Shown here one piece after another: positions 1 to 6,025 of a DNA stretch of 11,279 nt. The translations under genes and the position numbers were made by a program. The stretch spans positions 1 through 11,279 of the forward strand of contig SYAM01000047.1 of the NCBI GenBank assembly GCA_005787645.1, read 5' to 3'. Below the pieces are notes generated by a model that was not told the origin of the DNA, did not search any database, and saw nothing but the letters and a program-made list of their open reading frames with translations. The stretch is from Actinomycetota bacterium (lineage in GTDB: Bacteria > Actinomycetota > Actinomycetes > Nanopelagicales > Nanopelagicaceae). Every line of letters begins with the position of its first letter. The stretch's first letter is position 1.

Positions 1-241
1 TAGGGAGGTCGCTCAGTCGACTCTCCAACTTAGAGAATTGAGCAATCTCATTCTGCAGGCGTGAAAGTTTGCTCGTCACTTGAGTCGCATTTTCTGGATC
101 ATCCCAAAGATTCGGATTCGCAGCATCTTCTTCAAGTTTTACAACCTGCTTTGCCATCGAAGCAAGATTGAGAACGCTTTTAATTGTCGTGAGTTTTTGA
201 GCAAGAAAATCTAGTTCTTGCTGATATTCGCGTTCTGACAT
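1..241 (-). CDS. prfB: Peptide chain release factor 2, N-terminal part (runs off the left edge)
   Basis: RF2 recognises UGA and UAA stop codons and triggers peptide release on the ribosome. Only the first 80 codons are present, read from ATG at 241 to the window edge. The protein begins MSEREYQQELDFLAQKL and contains the PNLWDDPENATQVTSKLSRL segment (residues 43-62), which matches the conserved 'LWDDP..A..V...L..L' N-terminal helical region of RF2. There is no in-frame UGA in these 80 codons and no CUUUGA slippery site, so the programmed +1 frameshift known from many prfB genes appears absent. No Shine-Dalgarno precedes the ATG, but a TATGAT box lies 7 nt upstream, suggesting a leaderless transcript. 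It follows the pilus genes after a 67-nt gap and is probably transcribed separately. The family call rests on the N-terminal motif; the GGQ catalytic domain lies outside the window. Confidence 0.9.
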   Translation of the reverse strand, partial: MSEREYQQELDFLAQKLTTIKSVLNLASMAKQVVKLEEDAANPNLWDDPENATQVTSKLSRLQNEIAQFSKLESRLSDLP

Positions 242-248
242 GAGTGTA

Positions 249-254
249 ATCATA
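249..254 (-). promoter_or_regulatory. Likely -10 box of a leaderless prfB promoter
   Basis: On the minus strand the hexamer TATGAT is followed by 7 nt and then the prfB ATG at 241. That spacing puts the transcription start at or next to the A of the ATG, the usual geometry of leaderless actinobacterial genes, and the lack of a Shine-Dalgarno agrees. No good TTGACA-like -35 is seen at 17-18 nt. Confidence 0.5.
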
Positions 255-283
255 CTTGGAAATATGGAGACCTCAGTCTCAAC

Positions 284-295
284 TATCTCGAGATA
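284..295. promoter_or_regulatory. 12-bp perfect palindrome upstream of prfB
   Basis: TATCTCGAGATA is its own reverse complement. It lies between the last pilus gene (stop at 309-311) and prfB (ATG at 241), about 30-40 bp upstream of the proposed -10 box. A second short inverted repeat (GAGAC, 4-nt gap, GTCTC) sits at 267-280. A repressor/activator operator or a weak terminator hairpin are both possible; there is no U-tract, so an operator is the better reading. Confidence 0.3.
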
Positions 296-308
296 AGACC
301 GTCCTCAT

Positions 309-809
309 TTACCTATCTTTTCGCACTCGCTGAAGCCCTGCCTCAACATGTGCAGTGACTCTTGGCTCAAAATTTGAAAGTCCTTGGGGAGTAAAAGGCA
401 ATCTAATCTTCTCTTCAATAACGAGTGAAATTCGGCCAGCATCGCACTTTGTCGCTATAAATCTCTTATTTGGGTGGACTTGATTTAATTTTTTCTGAAT
501 CTGGAGGAGCAAATTTGTACAACCAACATTGACAAAACTACGCGCATCATCTTTTAGTAGTTCATCTGAATCAAAGAAATAATCTTGATACGAAATCTCT
601 TGAAATAAACTCGAGATGAATTCCTCGCCCCATTGCTCTAGTTTCATCTTTGATGTACCTAAGAAATAGATGTTTACGGCAACAATATATGTTGATAATG
701 CAAACAAAACTAGGCCAATCAAAAGAGGCAATACCGAACCATTCTCACTCGCTAACTGAACCCGTCGATTGCATCCAATAGAAATTAGAGGGGGGGTTAT
801 CAATTCCAA
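309..809 (-). CDS. TadE/TadG-like single-pass membrane protein (third pilin-like gene)
   Basis: This 166-residue protein has a short basic cytoplasmic leader, then SENGSVLPLLIGLVLFALST (residues 21-40) leading a hydrophobic helix to about residue 50, and a soluble extracytoplasmic domain with two cysteines (in VGCTN and TKCDA). The 'E-x-G-S' followed by a long helix is the TadE/TadG minor-pilin architecture; position +5 after the glycine is Leu, not the Glu of classical prepilins, so cleavage is uncertain. The start is TTG at 809. A GGAGG lies 7 nt upstream, inside the end of the preceding gene, and the two genes overlap by 10 bp, so translation is probably coupled. It is the last gene of the pilus block before prfB. 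Likely role (inference): minor pilin or pilus assembly factor. No specific function can be read from the extracytoplasmic part. Confidence 0.7.
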   Translation of the reverse strand: MELITPPLISIGCNRRVQLASENGSVLPLLIGLVLFALSTYIVAVNIYFLGTSKMKLEQWGEEFISSLFQEISYQDYFFDSDELLKDDARSFVNVGCTNLLLQIQKKLNQVHPNKRFIATKCDAGRISLVIEEKIRLPFTPQGLSNFEPRVTAHVEAGLQRVRKDR

Positions 810-1180
810 CGGCCACCCTCCAGAAAAGCCTCAAATCTCTCTCCGCTTCCACTAAGCGAAATCCTCATCAAGCTTCCACGACGAGGACATACTCCTGAAA
901 TACACCTCACTTCGAGGTCCTCGGAAGAATTATGAAGAGTCAAAAATCTTTTTGAAATACTGATTGAATAAGCGAAGTCTTCGCCAGATCTTAGAATCTG
1001 AACAACTTCACGGAACATTTCCTCTTCTCGAAGGCTCTTAATCGAATGCGTTGTTGTTTGAGAGAAAAAAATAATGATAGGGAGAAGGAAAAGAGTCAGG
1101 AAAAATATGAACTCTAAAACTGTATTGCCACATTCATCATGCTGGAATCTGACATACCGTAACTGACAAGGTAGGGTCAA
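800..1180 (-). CDS. TadE-like pseudopilin with prepilin motif
   Basis: This 126-residue protein starts with an 18-residue leader, then G18 followed by NTVLEFIFFLTLFLLPIIIF. Counting from the glycine, Glu falls at +5 (E23), the residue that type IV and Tad prepilins use for processing and assembly, and a hydrophobic helix follows (about residues 20-41). This is the clearest TadE-type signature of the three small pilin-like proteins here. The rest is a small soluble domain with two cysteines close together (RCISGVCPRR). The only available start is TTG at 1180, 3 nt after the stop of the upstream gene, with only a weak AGGA upstream, so reinitiation is likely. It overlaps the next gene by 10 bp. 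A dedicated prepilin peptidase (TadV/CpaA-like) would be expected to cleave it; none is in the window. Confidence 0.75.
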   Translation of the reverse strand: MTLPCQLRYVRFQHDECGNTVLEFIFFLTLFLLPIIIFFSQTTTHSIKSLREEEMFREVVQILRSGEDFAYSISISKRFLTLHNSSEDLEVRCISGVCPRRGSLMRISLSGSGERFEAFLEGGRWN

Positions 1181-1183
1181 AAG

Positions 1184-1669
1184 TCACCAAGAGTCCTGGA
1201 GAGTTAAACTTCGGGCAGATGGAGTAATAGAGAAACCCCCCACATTGAAGGTCCTTCCAACAAGCACCAATTGAATGAAAACTCTATTTCCAATTGGAAA
1301 ATGCATTACATGAAAATCTACAACCCCCAAGTTATGTCCTTCAATTAATGATTGAGATCTCGTAGGAGAGTGTGAGATTTCGGGTTCTCTTGCTATTTCT
1401 CGTCCGATTAATATTGCGCTCGAATGCAACCGATTGAGCGTCATTCCATATTGAAAGAGCGAAATAAGAATTATCATCAAAAAAATTATTGGGATAATCA
1501 AGATTAGGGCATCAACACTTCCATTTTCTCGCGCTCTCTGTTCTGATGACTTCTGCCTGCAAGAGGTTCGACCAAAACTCCTCCGATCACTGCAGCCAAC
1601 TCGGGTACAGGAGAAAGCAGACCAAAACCACGTGTGCCTGTCTCCAGAGCAACAGTTACCTGATTGCAT
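1184..1669 (-). CDS. TadE-like membrane protein with a Cys-rich leader
   Basis: This 161-residue protein has a TadE-like core: R-A-R-E-N-G-S-V (residues 45-52) followed by a hydrophobic helix (about 52-74) and an extracytoplasmic domain of about 85 residues. Its position between the repeat-bearing pilin-like gene and the next TadE-like gene supports a minor-pilin role. The leader is odd. At about 50 residues it is much longer than usual and holds five cysteines and two tryptophans. ATG at 1669 is the only in-frame start, because a TGA sits directly before it and no GTG/TTG occurs before the helix. There is no clear Shine-Dalgarno, and it overlaps the end of the upstream gene by 14 bp. The leader may be a real extension, or the sign of a frameshift or sequence error near 1515-1660. 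The helix and downstream part are the reliable portion. Confidence 0.65.
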   Translation of the reverse strand: MQSGNCCSGDRHTWFWSAFSCTRVGCSDRRSFGRTSCRQKSSEQRARENGSVDALILIIPIIFLMIILISLFQYGMTLNRLHSSAILIGREIAREPEISHSPTRSQSLIEGHNLGVVDFHVMHFPIGNRVFIQLVLVGRTFNVGGFSITPSARSLTLQDSW

Positions 1670-2096
1670 TCATAGAATCTAGAGAGCTTCGGAGAATTTG
1701 ATTAAGTCGAGGAGCCGCAACGGTCCAAATGCCAGTCACTAATCCGGCCGTCATCAAAACGACCAAGACCCAGCCAGGCACATCGCCACCTTCATGCGTT
1801 CGACGCGAATTAAAGGTCGATCTACCAGGTATGACTCCTGCTGCTGATCCTGCTGCTGATCCTGCTGCTGATCCTGCTGCTGATCCTGCTGCTGATCCTG
1901 CTGCTGATCCTGCTGCTGATCCTGCTGCTGATCCTGCTGCTGCTCCTGCTGCTGATCCTGCTGCTTTCTCACCTCTTCCGTAGTGATACTGCTTAAACAT
2001 CAGCAATCCATACTCAAAGACTAAATCTTGAAATTTGATAATACTGTTCAGGAATTTGATTAACCAGAGCTGGCCACGAATCAGTCGCCACTTCAT
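1656..2096 (-). CDS. Pilin-like small membrane protein with long GSAA tandem repeat
   Basis: This 146-residue protein has three parts. Residues 1-44 form a basic/hydrophobic leader. Residues 45-87 are a near-perfect Gly-Ser-Ala-Ala tandem repeat (one unit reads GAAA). Residues 88-146 hold GGDVPGWVLVVLMTAGLVTG, a single membrane helix (about 107-128), and a short C-terminal tail. The 'GDVPGWVL..LMTAGLV' block resembles short Flp-pilin-like proteins found in actinobacterial Tad clusters (recalled from the family, not searched). It is placed where a major Flp pilin would be expected, after TadC. The start is firm: ATG at 2096 with AGGAGG 8 nt upstream, the strongest ribosome site in the pilus block, which fits a highly made subunit. 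If it is cleaved near GG103-104 the repeat would be removed with the leader; if not, the repeat is a flexible tether. A classical prepilin Glu at +5 is not visible. Confidence 0.7.
   Translation of the reverse strand: MKWRLIRGQLWLIKFLNSIIKFQDLVFEYGLLMFKQYHYGRGEKAAGSAAGAAAGSAAGSAAGSAAGSAAGSAAGSAAGSAAGSAAGVIPGRSTFNSRRTHEGGDVPGWVLVVLMTAGLVTGIWTVAAPRLNQILRSSLDSMNAIR
1837..1965. repeat. 12-bp tandem repeat (10 full units plus 9 nt) in the pilin-like gene
   Basis: The plus-strand unit is CCTGCTGCTGAT. Units 1-8 and 10 are identical; unit 9 (1933-1944) carries GCT in place of GAT, and unit 11 is partial. On the coding strand the unit reads Gly-Ser-Ala-Ala. Because 12 is a multiple of 3, unit gain or loss changes linker length without a frameshift. 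The near-identity of units indicates recent expansion. Confidence 0.95.
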
Positions 2097-2104
2097 AAAT
2101 ATTT

Positions 2105-2110
2105 CCTCCT
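2105..2110 (-). promoter_or_regulatory. Strong ribosome binding site of the pilin-like gene
   Basis: AGGAGG on the minus strand lies 8 nt before ATG 2096. It decides this start against the internal ATG at 2000, which has only a weak site. Confidence 0.8.
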
Positions 2111-2120
2111 GAGAATCTCG

Positions 2121-2126
2121 ACATTA
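2121..2126 (-). promoter_or_regulatory. Possible -10 box in the tadC/pilin-like gap
   Basis: The 83-nt gap 2097-2179 is the largest within the pilus block and holds TAATGT on the minus strand, about 25 nt before the start codon. No convincing -35 is seen. A small GGGAACCC palindrome (2166-2173) followed by a T-run on the minus strand could attenuate readthrough from tadC. Together these would let the pilin be expressed separately, but the evidence is thin. Confidence 0.25.
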
Positions 2127-2179
2127 GTCGCACGTACATTTCCAAATAAAAAACTTTGCCGTGAAGGGAACCCACATAA

Positions 2180-3037
2180 CTATGGAATAGTCACCAATTG
2201 TTGTAACTGTTGAAAACTTGGCCACAATGCAAATAGCACTGATATAGGCAGAAGCAAGAAGACTACAGGCACCATCATTTTGATTTCTGCTCGTCCTGCT
2301 CGCTCCATAAGAAGTCTTTTCTGTGCTTCTCGCATACTCAAAGCAAACTCGCCAAGTTGAGTTGCCAATGGAGTACCACGGGACAGTGTAATTGTGAGGA
2401 TGTCGACGAAATTTGACAGCGCGTTTGATTTTAGGCGCAAAGCAAGAAGATCAAATGCTTGCTGAATAGATTCGCCACCTGCAACTTTCGACTCTAAGGT
2501 ACTTAGTTCGCGCATGAATGGAGGTTTGTTTCTCATTCTTCGAATATAGAACCACTTCGGCCCTAAGGATTGTTTTGGTGCTTTTTCGATTTCTTTATAC
2601 TCCTGAATCACTCTCGAAACAGCACTCATTAGGGAAAGACCAGAATTCACGGCCAATGATAGAGACTCAACAAAGTCAGCAAAGTTCACTTCAAATTCTT
2701 CTCGATATGTGATGAAAATACGCCGTCGATAATTGAACATCCAGTAGATAAATCCAAGAGCTGAAACTATCATTAAAGTTATAGTCCGAATGAAATCCAA
2801 ACCCAAAACTTGCGAGATGATGACCTGAAGAATCCCCAGAAATATCGACTTCATCAATATTTCTAAAAAAATCTCAGTTCTTGATACGCCGATGAGTTCC
2901 GTAATTTCATCTAAGAGAACTAGATAACTCTTTCTCAACCGAAGAAAGATAGATTCTTTGCTTCCAGACCTTAGAATGAATCCGTGCGTGGTATATATTC
3001 CGGCAATCAGCACCATCGTAAAGATGGAAAAAGTCAA
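2180..3037 (-). CDS. tadC: Tad pilus inner-membrane platform protein TadC (T2SS F fold)
   Basis: This 285-residue membrane protein has N-terminal hydrophobic segments (about 3-20 and 58-100), a cytoplasmic GspF-type helical domain (about 110-250) and a C-terminal membrane segment (VPVVFLLLPISVLFALWPSF). Family-typical stretches are SLAVNSGLSLMSAVSRV (residues ~127-143), LESKVAGGESIQQAFDLLA, and the RGTPLATQLGEFALSMREAQ...RAGRAEIKMMVP end. TadC and TadB form the platform on which the TadA motor acts during pilus assembly. I place the start at TTG 3037: a perfect AAGGAG lies 7 nt upstream, and the gap to the tadB stop is 14 nt. An in-frame upstream start at 3103 would overlap tadB by 52 bp and lacks a comparable site. 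The order tadA-tadB-tadC supports the assignment over other GspF-family proteins. Confidence 0.85.
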   Translation of the reverse strand: MTFSIFTMVLIAGIYTTHGFILRSGSKESIFLRLRKSYLVLLDEITELIGVSRTEIFLEILMKSIFLGILQVIISQVLGLDFIRTITLMIVSALGFIYWMFNYRRRIFITYREEFEVNFADFVESLSLAVNSGLSLMSAVSRVIQEYKEIEKAPKQSLGPKWFYIRRMRNKPPFMRELSTLESKVAGGESIQQAFDLLALRLKSNALSNFVDILTITLSRGTPLATQLGEFALSMREAQKRLLMERAGRAEIKMMVPVVFLLLPISVLFALWPSFQQLQQLVTIP

Positions 3038-3044
3038 ATACTCG

Positions 3045-3050
3045 CTCCTT
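3045..3050 (-). promoter_or_regulatory. Ribosome binding site deciding the TTG start of tadC
   Basis: AAGGAG on the minus strand sits immediately before the tadB stop codon is cleared and 7 nt before TTG 3037. It argues for the shorter TadC and for coupling to tadB. Confidence 0.65.
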
Positions 3051-3051
3051 A

Positions 3052-3891
3052 TCAAAGAAATCTTTTTCCTGAAGATATAGATTCTGAAATGTAAAAAATC
3101 CATTTGTATGCAAGGCCAGTAGCGATGAGTCCAACGATTAATACTGTTCTTCCAGAATTAGAGTTATAAGCATCAATTGTTTGAGAGTGGAGTGAAAGTA
3201 CTAGCAGCAACAACCAAGGTGTAAGTGCGGCCAAGGCAGCGCCATTCTTGATCCAGTTTTGTCGAATGGCAATTTCATCAAATGCGCGCTCCCGATGCCG
3301 TAAATGCGCGCTCAAGTTCCTCAAAATAGGTCCGATTTCCTGGCCCCCACAATCTCGCGCTATCAGAATCGTAGATTTAAGTTGCGCAGCCATTCGATAG
3401 TGTGACTTGGCCCCACGGAGGGCTGCGGCAGATACAAAATCATTCAGTGCGATTGTCAAGCTACTTGAACTTACAAAAGAGTTTTTGAAGGCTTTAAATT
3501 CATCATGGAGCGCTTGTGGACCTCTAGTCACCATTCCACTCAGTGCTTGCTGCAGCGAAACTCCTGAAGCAGTCGCGGTGGAGAGCTGGTCTATGACCAA
3601 TGGCCAGGATTTTCGTCGGGCTTCATCCTCTTTTCTATCGTTGCTCTTCTTATAAATGCTTGGGATATAGCTCAAAATAATTGATACCGGAAGAGATATG
3701 TTCACACTTCTGGTAATCAGAAAGATCAATGAGAAAACGATGCCCTGAAACGAGATAAAAGTAAGCGCTTGAAAAAATTTTCTTTTGATTAGTTTTGGTC
3801 TAGTGATTATTCTCAAATGCGAATTAAGAGAGAAGAACAAAAATGCTCCTGAGGTGAATAGAGTAAAGAAGAGCAATCTTGTAATTCCCAT
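3052..3891 (-). CDS. tadB: Tad pilus inner-membrane platform protein TadB (T2SS F fold)
   Basis: This 279-residue protein has hydrophobic segments near residues 3-23, 45-80, 213-232 and 245-267 around a cytoplasmic GspF-type domain (about 95-210). Characteristic stretches are WPLVIDQLSTATASGVSLQQ, where 'L..A..SG.SL..AL' is the family core, and RDCGGQEIGPILRNLSAHLR, matching the 'GG..L...L..LA..LR' second half. It would pair with TadC as the membrane platform of the pilus machine. The start is ATG 3891, which overlaps the tadA stop as TGATG, the usual sign of translational coupling; a TTG one codon upstream is less likely. The order after tadA and before tadC, and the length near 280, fit TadB. 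Confidence 0.85.
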   Translation of the reverse strand: MGITRLLFFTLFTSGAFLFFSLNSHLRIITRPKLIKRKFFQALTFISFQGIVFSLIFLITRSVNISLPVSIILSYIPSIYKKSNDRKEDEARRKSWPLVIDQLSTATASGVSLQQALSGMVTRGPQALHDEFKAFKNSFVSSSSLTIALNDFVSAAALRGAKSHYRMAAQLKSTILIARDCGGQEIGPILRNLSAHLRHRERAFDEIAIRQNWIKNGAALAALTPWLLLLVLSLHSQTIDAYNSNSGRTVLIVGLIATGLAYKWIFYISESISSGKRFL

Positions 3892-4970
3892 CAAGAATTA
3901 CTTCGAAGGATATTTGAGTTTCTCCGATGATTTGCCAATTCAAAGACTTGATTAAGTACTTTTTTTACCTCTATCAACTTGGGATATGCATCAAAATCCA
4001 CTTGACTGATCTGATATCGATCGATATCCCATCTAATGAGATCCTCTACTCTAAGTTGGTTTTGAAAGAGATTTTTTGGGACTAGAGATATCTGTGAGAC
4101 TCGACGTTTGCCGAACCGATCTTTTTGACAATGAACTACCACATCAATGTTTTCCTGTACTGCCTCTAATGAAAATTCACGGTTGATATTGGCACCTGCG
4201 AGAAGTGGTAGCGCGGCTATCTTCCGTAGCGCGTCAACTGGCGAGTTTGCATGGATGCTTGCCAATCCAGGAATTCCCGAATTGAGGGCGAGGAGAAGGT
4301 CGAGTGCTTCAGCCCCACGAACTTCTCCTATTACGAGGTGGGTCGGTCGCATGCGAAGAGCCTCCCGAACCAACATCCGAAGTGTGACTTCACCATTGCC
4401 CTCAAGATTGGCTTGACGCGTTTGCAGCGCTACATGATCGGCAACACGTGGTACAAGTTCAAAAACCTCCTCGATAGAAATGAGCCTGCTCGACACATGT
4501 AGCTCTCCGAGCAGGCAATTAAGCACGGTTGTTTTGCCAGCTTGAGTCGCGCCACTTACAAGAATGTTTGTCTCTGATTGGACGAGGGTACGAAGCAACT
4601 CTGCAATTTGGAGATCTAACGATTCGACCTCTATAAGATCTACAAGCGTAAATGCCCTTAAGGCGCGCTTTCGAACATTGAGCGTCCAAAATTCCGAAGT
4701 TATATCCGGAATCACCACATGAAGTCGAGCTCCATTTGGCAGACGTGCGTCGACAAAAGGTTGGGATAGATCAACTCGCCGCCCACTCCACGCCAACATC
4801 CGCTCTATTGCATCTCTAATCGCTTCTCCCGTCATGGTGAGTGGAACTAATTCCGTTCGCCCATTGCGTGCTATGAAAATGCGATTTGGAGAATTTATCC
4901 AGAGTTCTTCTACCGAATCGTCTTCAAGAAGGTTTTGTAATTGACCAGTCACGGCAGAACTCTCTCTCAC
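3891..4970 (-). CDS. tadA: Tad/CpaF-type pilus assembly ATPase TadA
   Basis: This 359-residue secretion/pilus ATPase of the GspE/VirB11 superfamily, CpaF/TadA branch, would power pilin polymerisation from the cytoplasmic face. Visible motifs are Walker A GATQAGKT (140-147), the acidic box IEEVFEL (166-172), Walker B LVIGEVRG (212-219) and the His box SIHANS (238-243). The N-terminal part (SVEELWINSPNRIFI, then DARLPNGARLHVVIP) matches the N-terminal domain of CpaF-type ATPases. It is shorter than many TadA proteins, mainly at the N-terminus. The start is uncertain: GTG 4970 gives the full length, while GTG 4952 (codon 7) has AGAGAGAG about 7 nt upstream. The next gene overlaps its stop (TGATG). 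A 67-nt gap upstream may contain a promoter. Confidence in function is high because all nucleotide-binding motifs are intact. Confidence 0.93.
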   Translation of the reverse strand: MRESSAVTGQLQNLLEDDSVEELWINSPNRIFIARNGRTELVPLTMTGEAIRDAIERMLAWSGRRVDLSQPFVDARLPNGARLHVVIPDITSEFWTLNVRKRALRAFTLVDLIEVESLDLQIAELLRTLVQSETNILVSGATQAGKTTVLNCLLGELHVSSRLISIEEVFELVPRVADHVALQTRQANLEGNGEVTLRMLVREALRMRPTHLVIGEVRGAEALDLLLALNSGIPGLASIHANSPVDALRKIAALPLLAGANINREFSLEAVQENIDVVVHCQKDRFGKRRVSQISLVPKNLFQNQLRVEDLIRWDIDRYQISQVDFDAYPKLIEVKKVLNQVFELANHRRNSNILRSNS

Positions 4971-5004
4971 TACCGTACTAAACCCACTTCACTATCCAAT
5001 TTTG

Positions 5005-5033
5005 TTGATAATTTGATTGCCGAATGTCCTCAA
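5005..5033 (-). promoter_or_regulatory. Possible promoter upstream of tadA
   Basis: On the minus strand TTGAGG (5033-5028) and TATCAA (5010-5005) are separated by exactly 17 nt. Both hexamers are imperfect. They lie in the gap between the GGDEF-like gene and tadA and would give a leader of roughly 30 nt. The core tad genes could thus be transcribed apart from the genes upstream. Confidence 0.3.
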
Positions 5034-5037
5034 GAAA

Positions 5038-5616
5038 TTACTTAGTGTTGGTGAGTATCTCGTGCTCAAGGGTAGAAATAGCGTGGGTCACTCTTTTTTG
5101 CAGATCTTGCCCACTTGCCTGGTTTCTGAGGGAATCGTGGGTGATATGTGAATCAAGAACAGCGCGGGAAAGATGCGGCGGATGAAGTTCGAGTCCGGCA
5201 ACCTTTGCCGTTAACGCAACTCCAATTAGCTCCAGTTTCCGTTTTACTTCTACATAATCTCCTGATGTAAGAATGAGAATATCTGCAAATGTGTAACGAG
5301 AAATCAAATCATTTGCTCGCAAATTTTCAGAGATATTTTTGCTAATCGTTAATACCCGTGCAGCTAAGTTATAGATCTGTTCCTCTGTTCTATCGCTCAG
5401 CTCGTAATCTGACCTTACAGACAACACCATGCGTCCAGCGTCATCACGCTCCATAGTTGAGATCAAAAAGAGGTTACTCGTGCCACCACTTCGCTCCACC
5501 GATTTAAGCTCCCGAATTGCGCTATCTAAGAATGCGGGAAAAGACATCAAACCAGTGAGAACATCTTTTAATCCATCATGCCGCACTAACTCTCGCGCAT
5601 GGTTATTGATACTCAT
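5038..5616 (-). CDS. Degenerate GGDEF-fold protein next to the pilus motor
   Basis: This 192-residue soluble protein has no signal peptide or membrane helix. It begins like a diguanylate cyclase domain: DVLTGLMSFPAFLDSAIREL (residues 18-37) parallels the 'D.LTGL.NR.AF...L' start of GGDEF domains, and ANDLISRYTFADILIL (101-116) parallels 'D...RYGGDEF..L'. The signature is replaced by TFADI (109-113), so cyclic-di-GMP synthesis is not expected; the hydrophobic strand pattern is kept. The C-terminal 60 residues end in a helical region. It starts at ATG 5616 with a weak AAGAG site, 19 nt after the membrane-protein gene. Its position directly ahead of tadA suggests a regulatory or scaffolding role in pilus control, perhaps nucleotide sensing (inference). 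The fold call comes from aligning motifs by eye; a response-regulator-like or other alpha/beta fold is the main alternative. Confidence 0.55.
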   Translation of the reverse strand: MSINNHARELVRHDGLKDVLTGLMSFPAFLDSAIRELKSVERSGGTSNLFLISTMERDDAGRMVLSVRSDYELSDRTEEQIYNLAARVLTISKNISENLRANDLISRYTFADILILTSGDYVEVKRKLELIGVALTAKVAGLELHPPHLSRAVLDSHITHDSLRNQASGQDLQKRVTHAISTLEHEILTNTK

Positions 5617-5635
5617 GGTGAACTCTTAACTAGGT

Positions 5636-6025
5636 TTAATCTTCTTTGAGTTGTGCGGATTGAGCTGTAATGAAAAGGATTCCGATAATCGCAAGAACCG
5701 CAAATGAGCCAAGCATCAAAGAGATTCCTAGCCACCCGCCTTGCCAAATGTAATACGAAACTGCCAGAGCAATCAGATTCGCCAACATCGCTGGAGAATT
5801 TCCATATCTTTTCCCCCGCCGAATTCCTTTCGCAGCCACGAGCAATCCAATTCCACCCAAAAGCGCGAAGACGATTTCAGCAATTAACGCATCCACATTC
5901 TTCACCTGAGCGATAAATGATTCGATGATAAGAAATAGTCCTAAGAAGAAAAGTAAAAGTGCTTCTCCACCAATAATGGTCGAGGTGATTCGTCGTAGGA
6001 AAAGTTCATCTCTGAGTTTTGCCAT
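5636..6025 (-). CDS. Small four-helix membrane protein of unknown function
   Basis: I do not recognise this 129-residue protein. It has a charged N-terminus (AKLRDELFLRRI), then four predicted helices at roughly residues 16-38, 46-66, 78-95 and 98-120, and a short acidic tail (QLKED). A basic loop (KGIRRGKRYGNSP) between helices 2 and 3 suggests a cytoplasmic side there. The ATG at 6025 overlaps the stop of the dehydrogenase gene as TGATG, indicating coupling; an ATG two codons upstream (6031) is an alternative. It is followed after 19 nt by the GGDEF-like gene. The tight packing implies cotranscription with both neighbours, but nothing in the sequence gives a substrate or enzymatic role. Confidence 0.75.
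   Translation of the reverse strand: MAKLRDELFLRRITSTIIGGEALLLFFLGLFLIIESFIAQVKNVDALIAEIVFALLGGIGLLVAAKGIRRGKRYGNSPAMLANLIALAVSYYIWQGGWLGISLMLGSFAVLAIIGILFITAQSAQLKED

Noticed and set aside
1837..1965. CRISPR-like array
   Set aside because: The units are contiguous 12-mers with no spacers and lie inside a coding frame, so this is a tandem repeat. The same holds for 7345-7425.
1754..1972. Minus-strand Gln/Asp-repeat frame (QQDQ...) overlapping the same repeat
   Set aside because: It is another frame of the same repeat, without a ribosome site. The GSAA frame continues into a membrane helix typical of pilin-like proteins.
1729..1983. Plus-strand open frame with DPAA repeats opposite the pilin-like gene
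   Set aside because: It exists because the 12-bp repeat lacks stops in several frames. It has no ribosome site or family resemblance, and the minus-strand gene has a strong AGGAGG start.
3038..3103. Longer TadC starting at 3103
   Set aside because: It would overlap tadB by 52 bp without a ribosome site, whereas TTG 3037 has AAGGAG at 7 nt and begins right at the first membrane helix.
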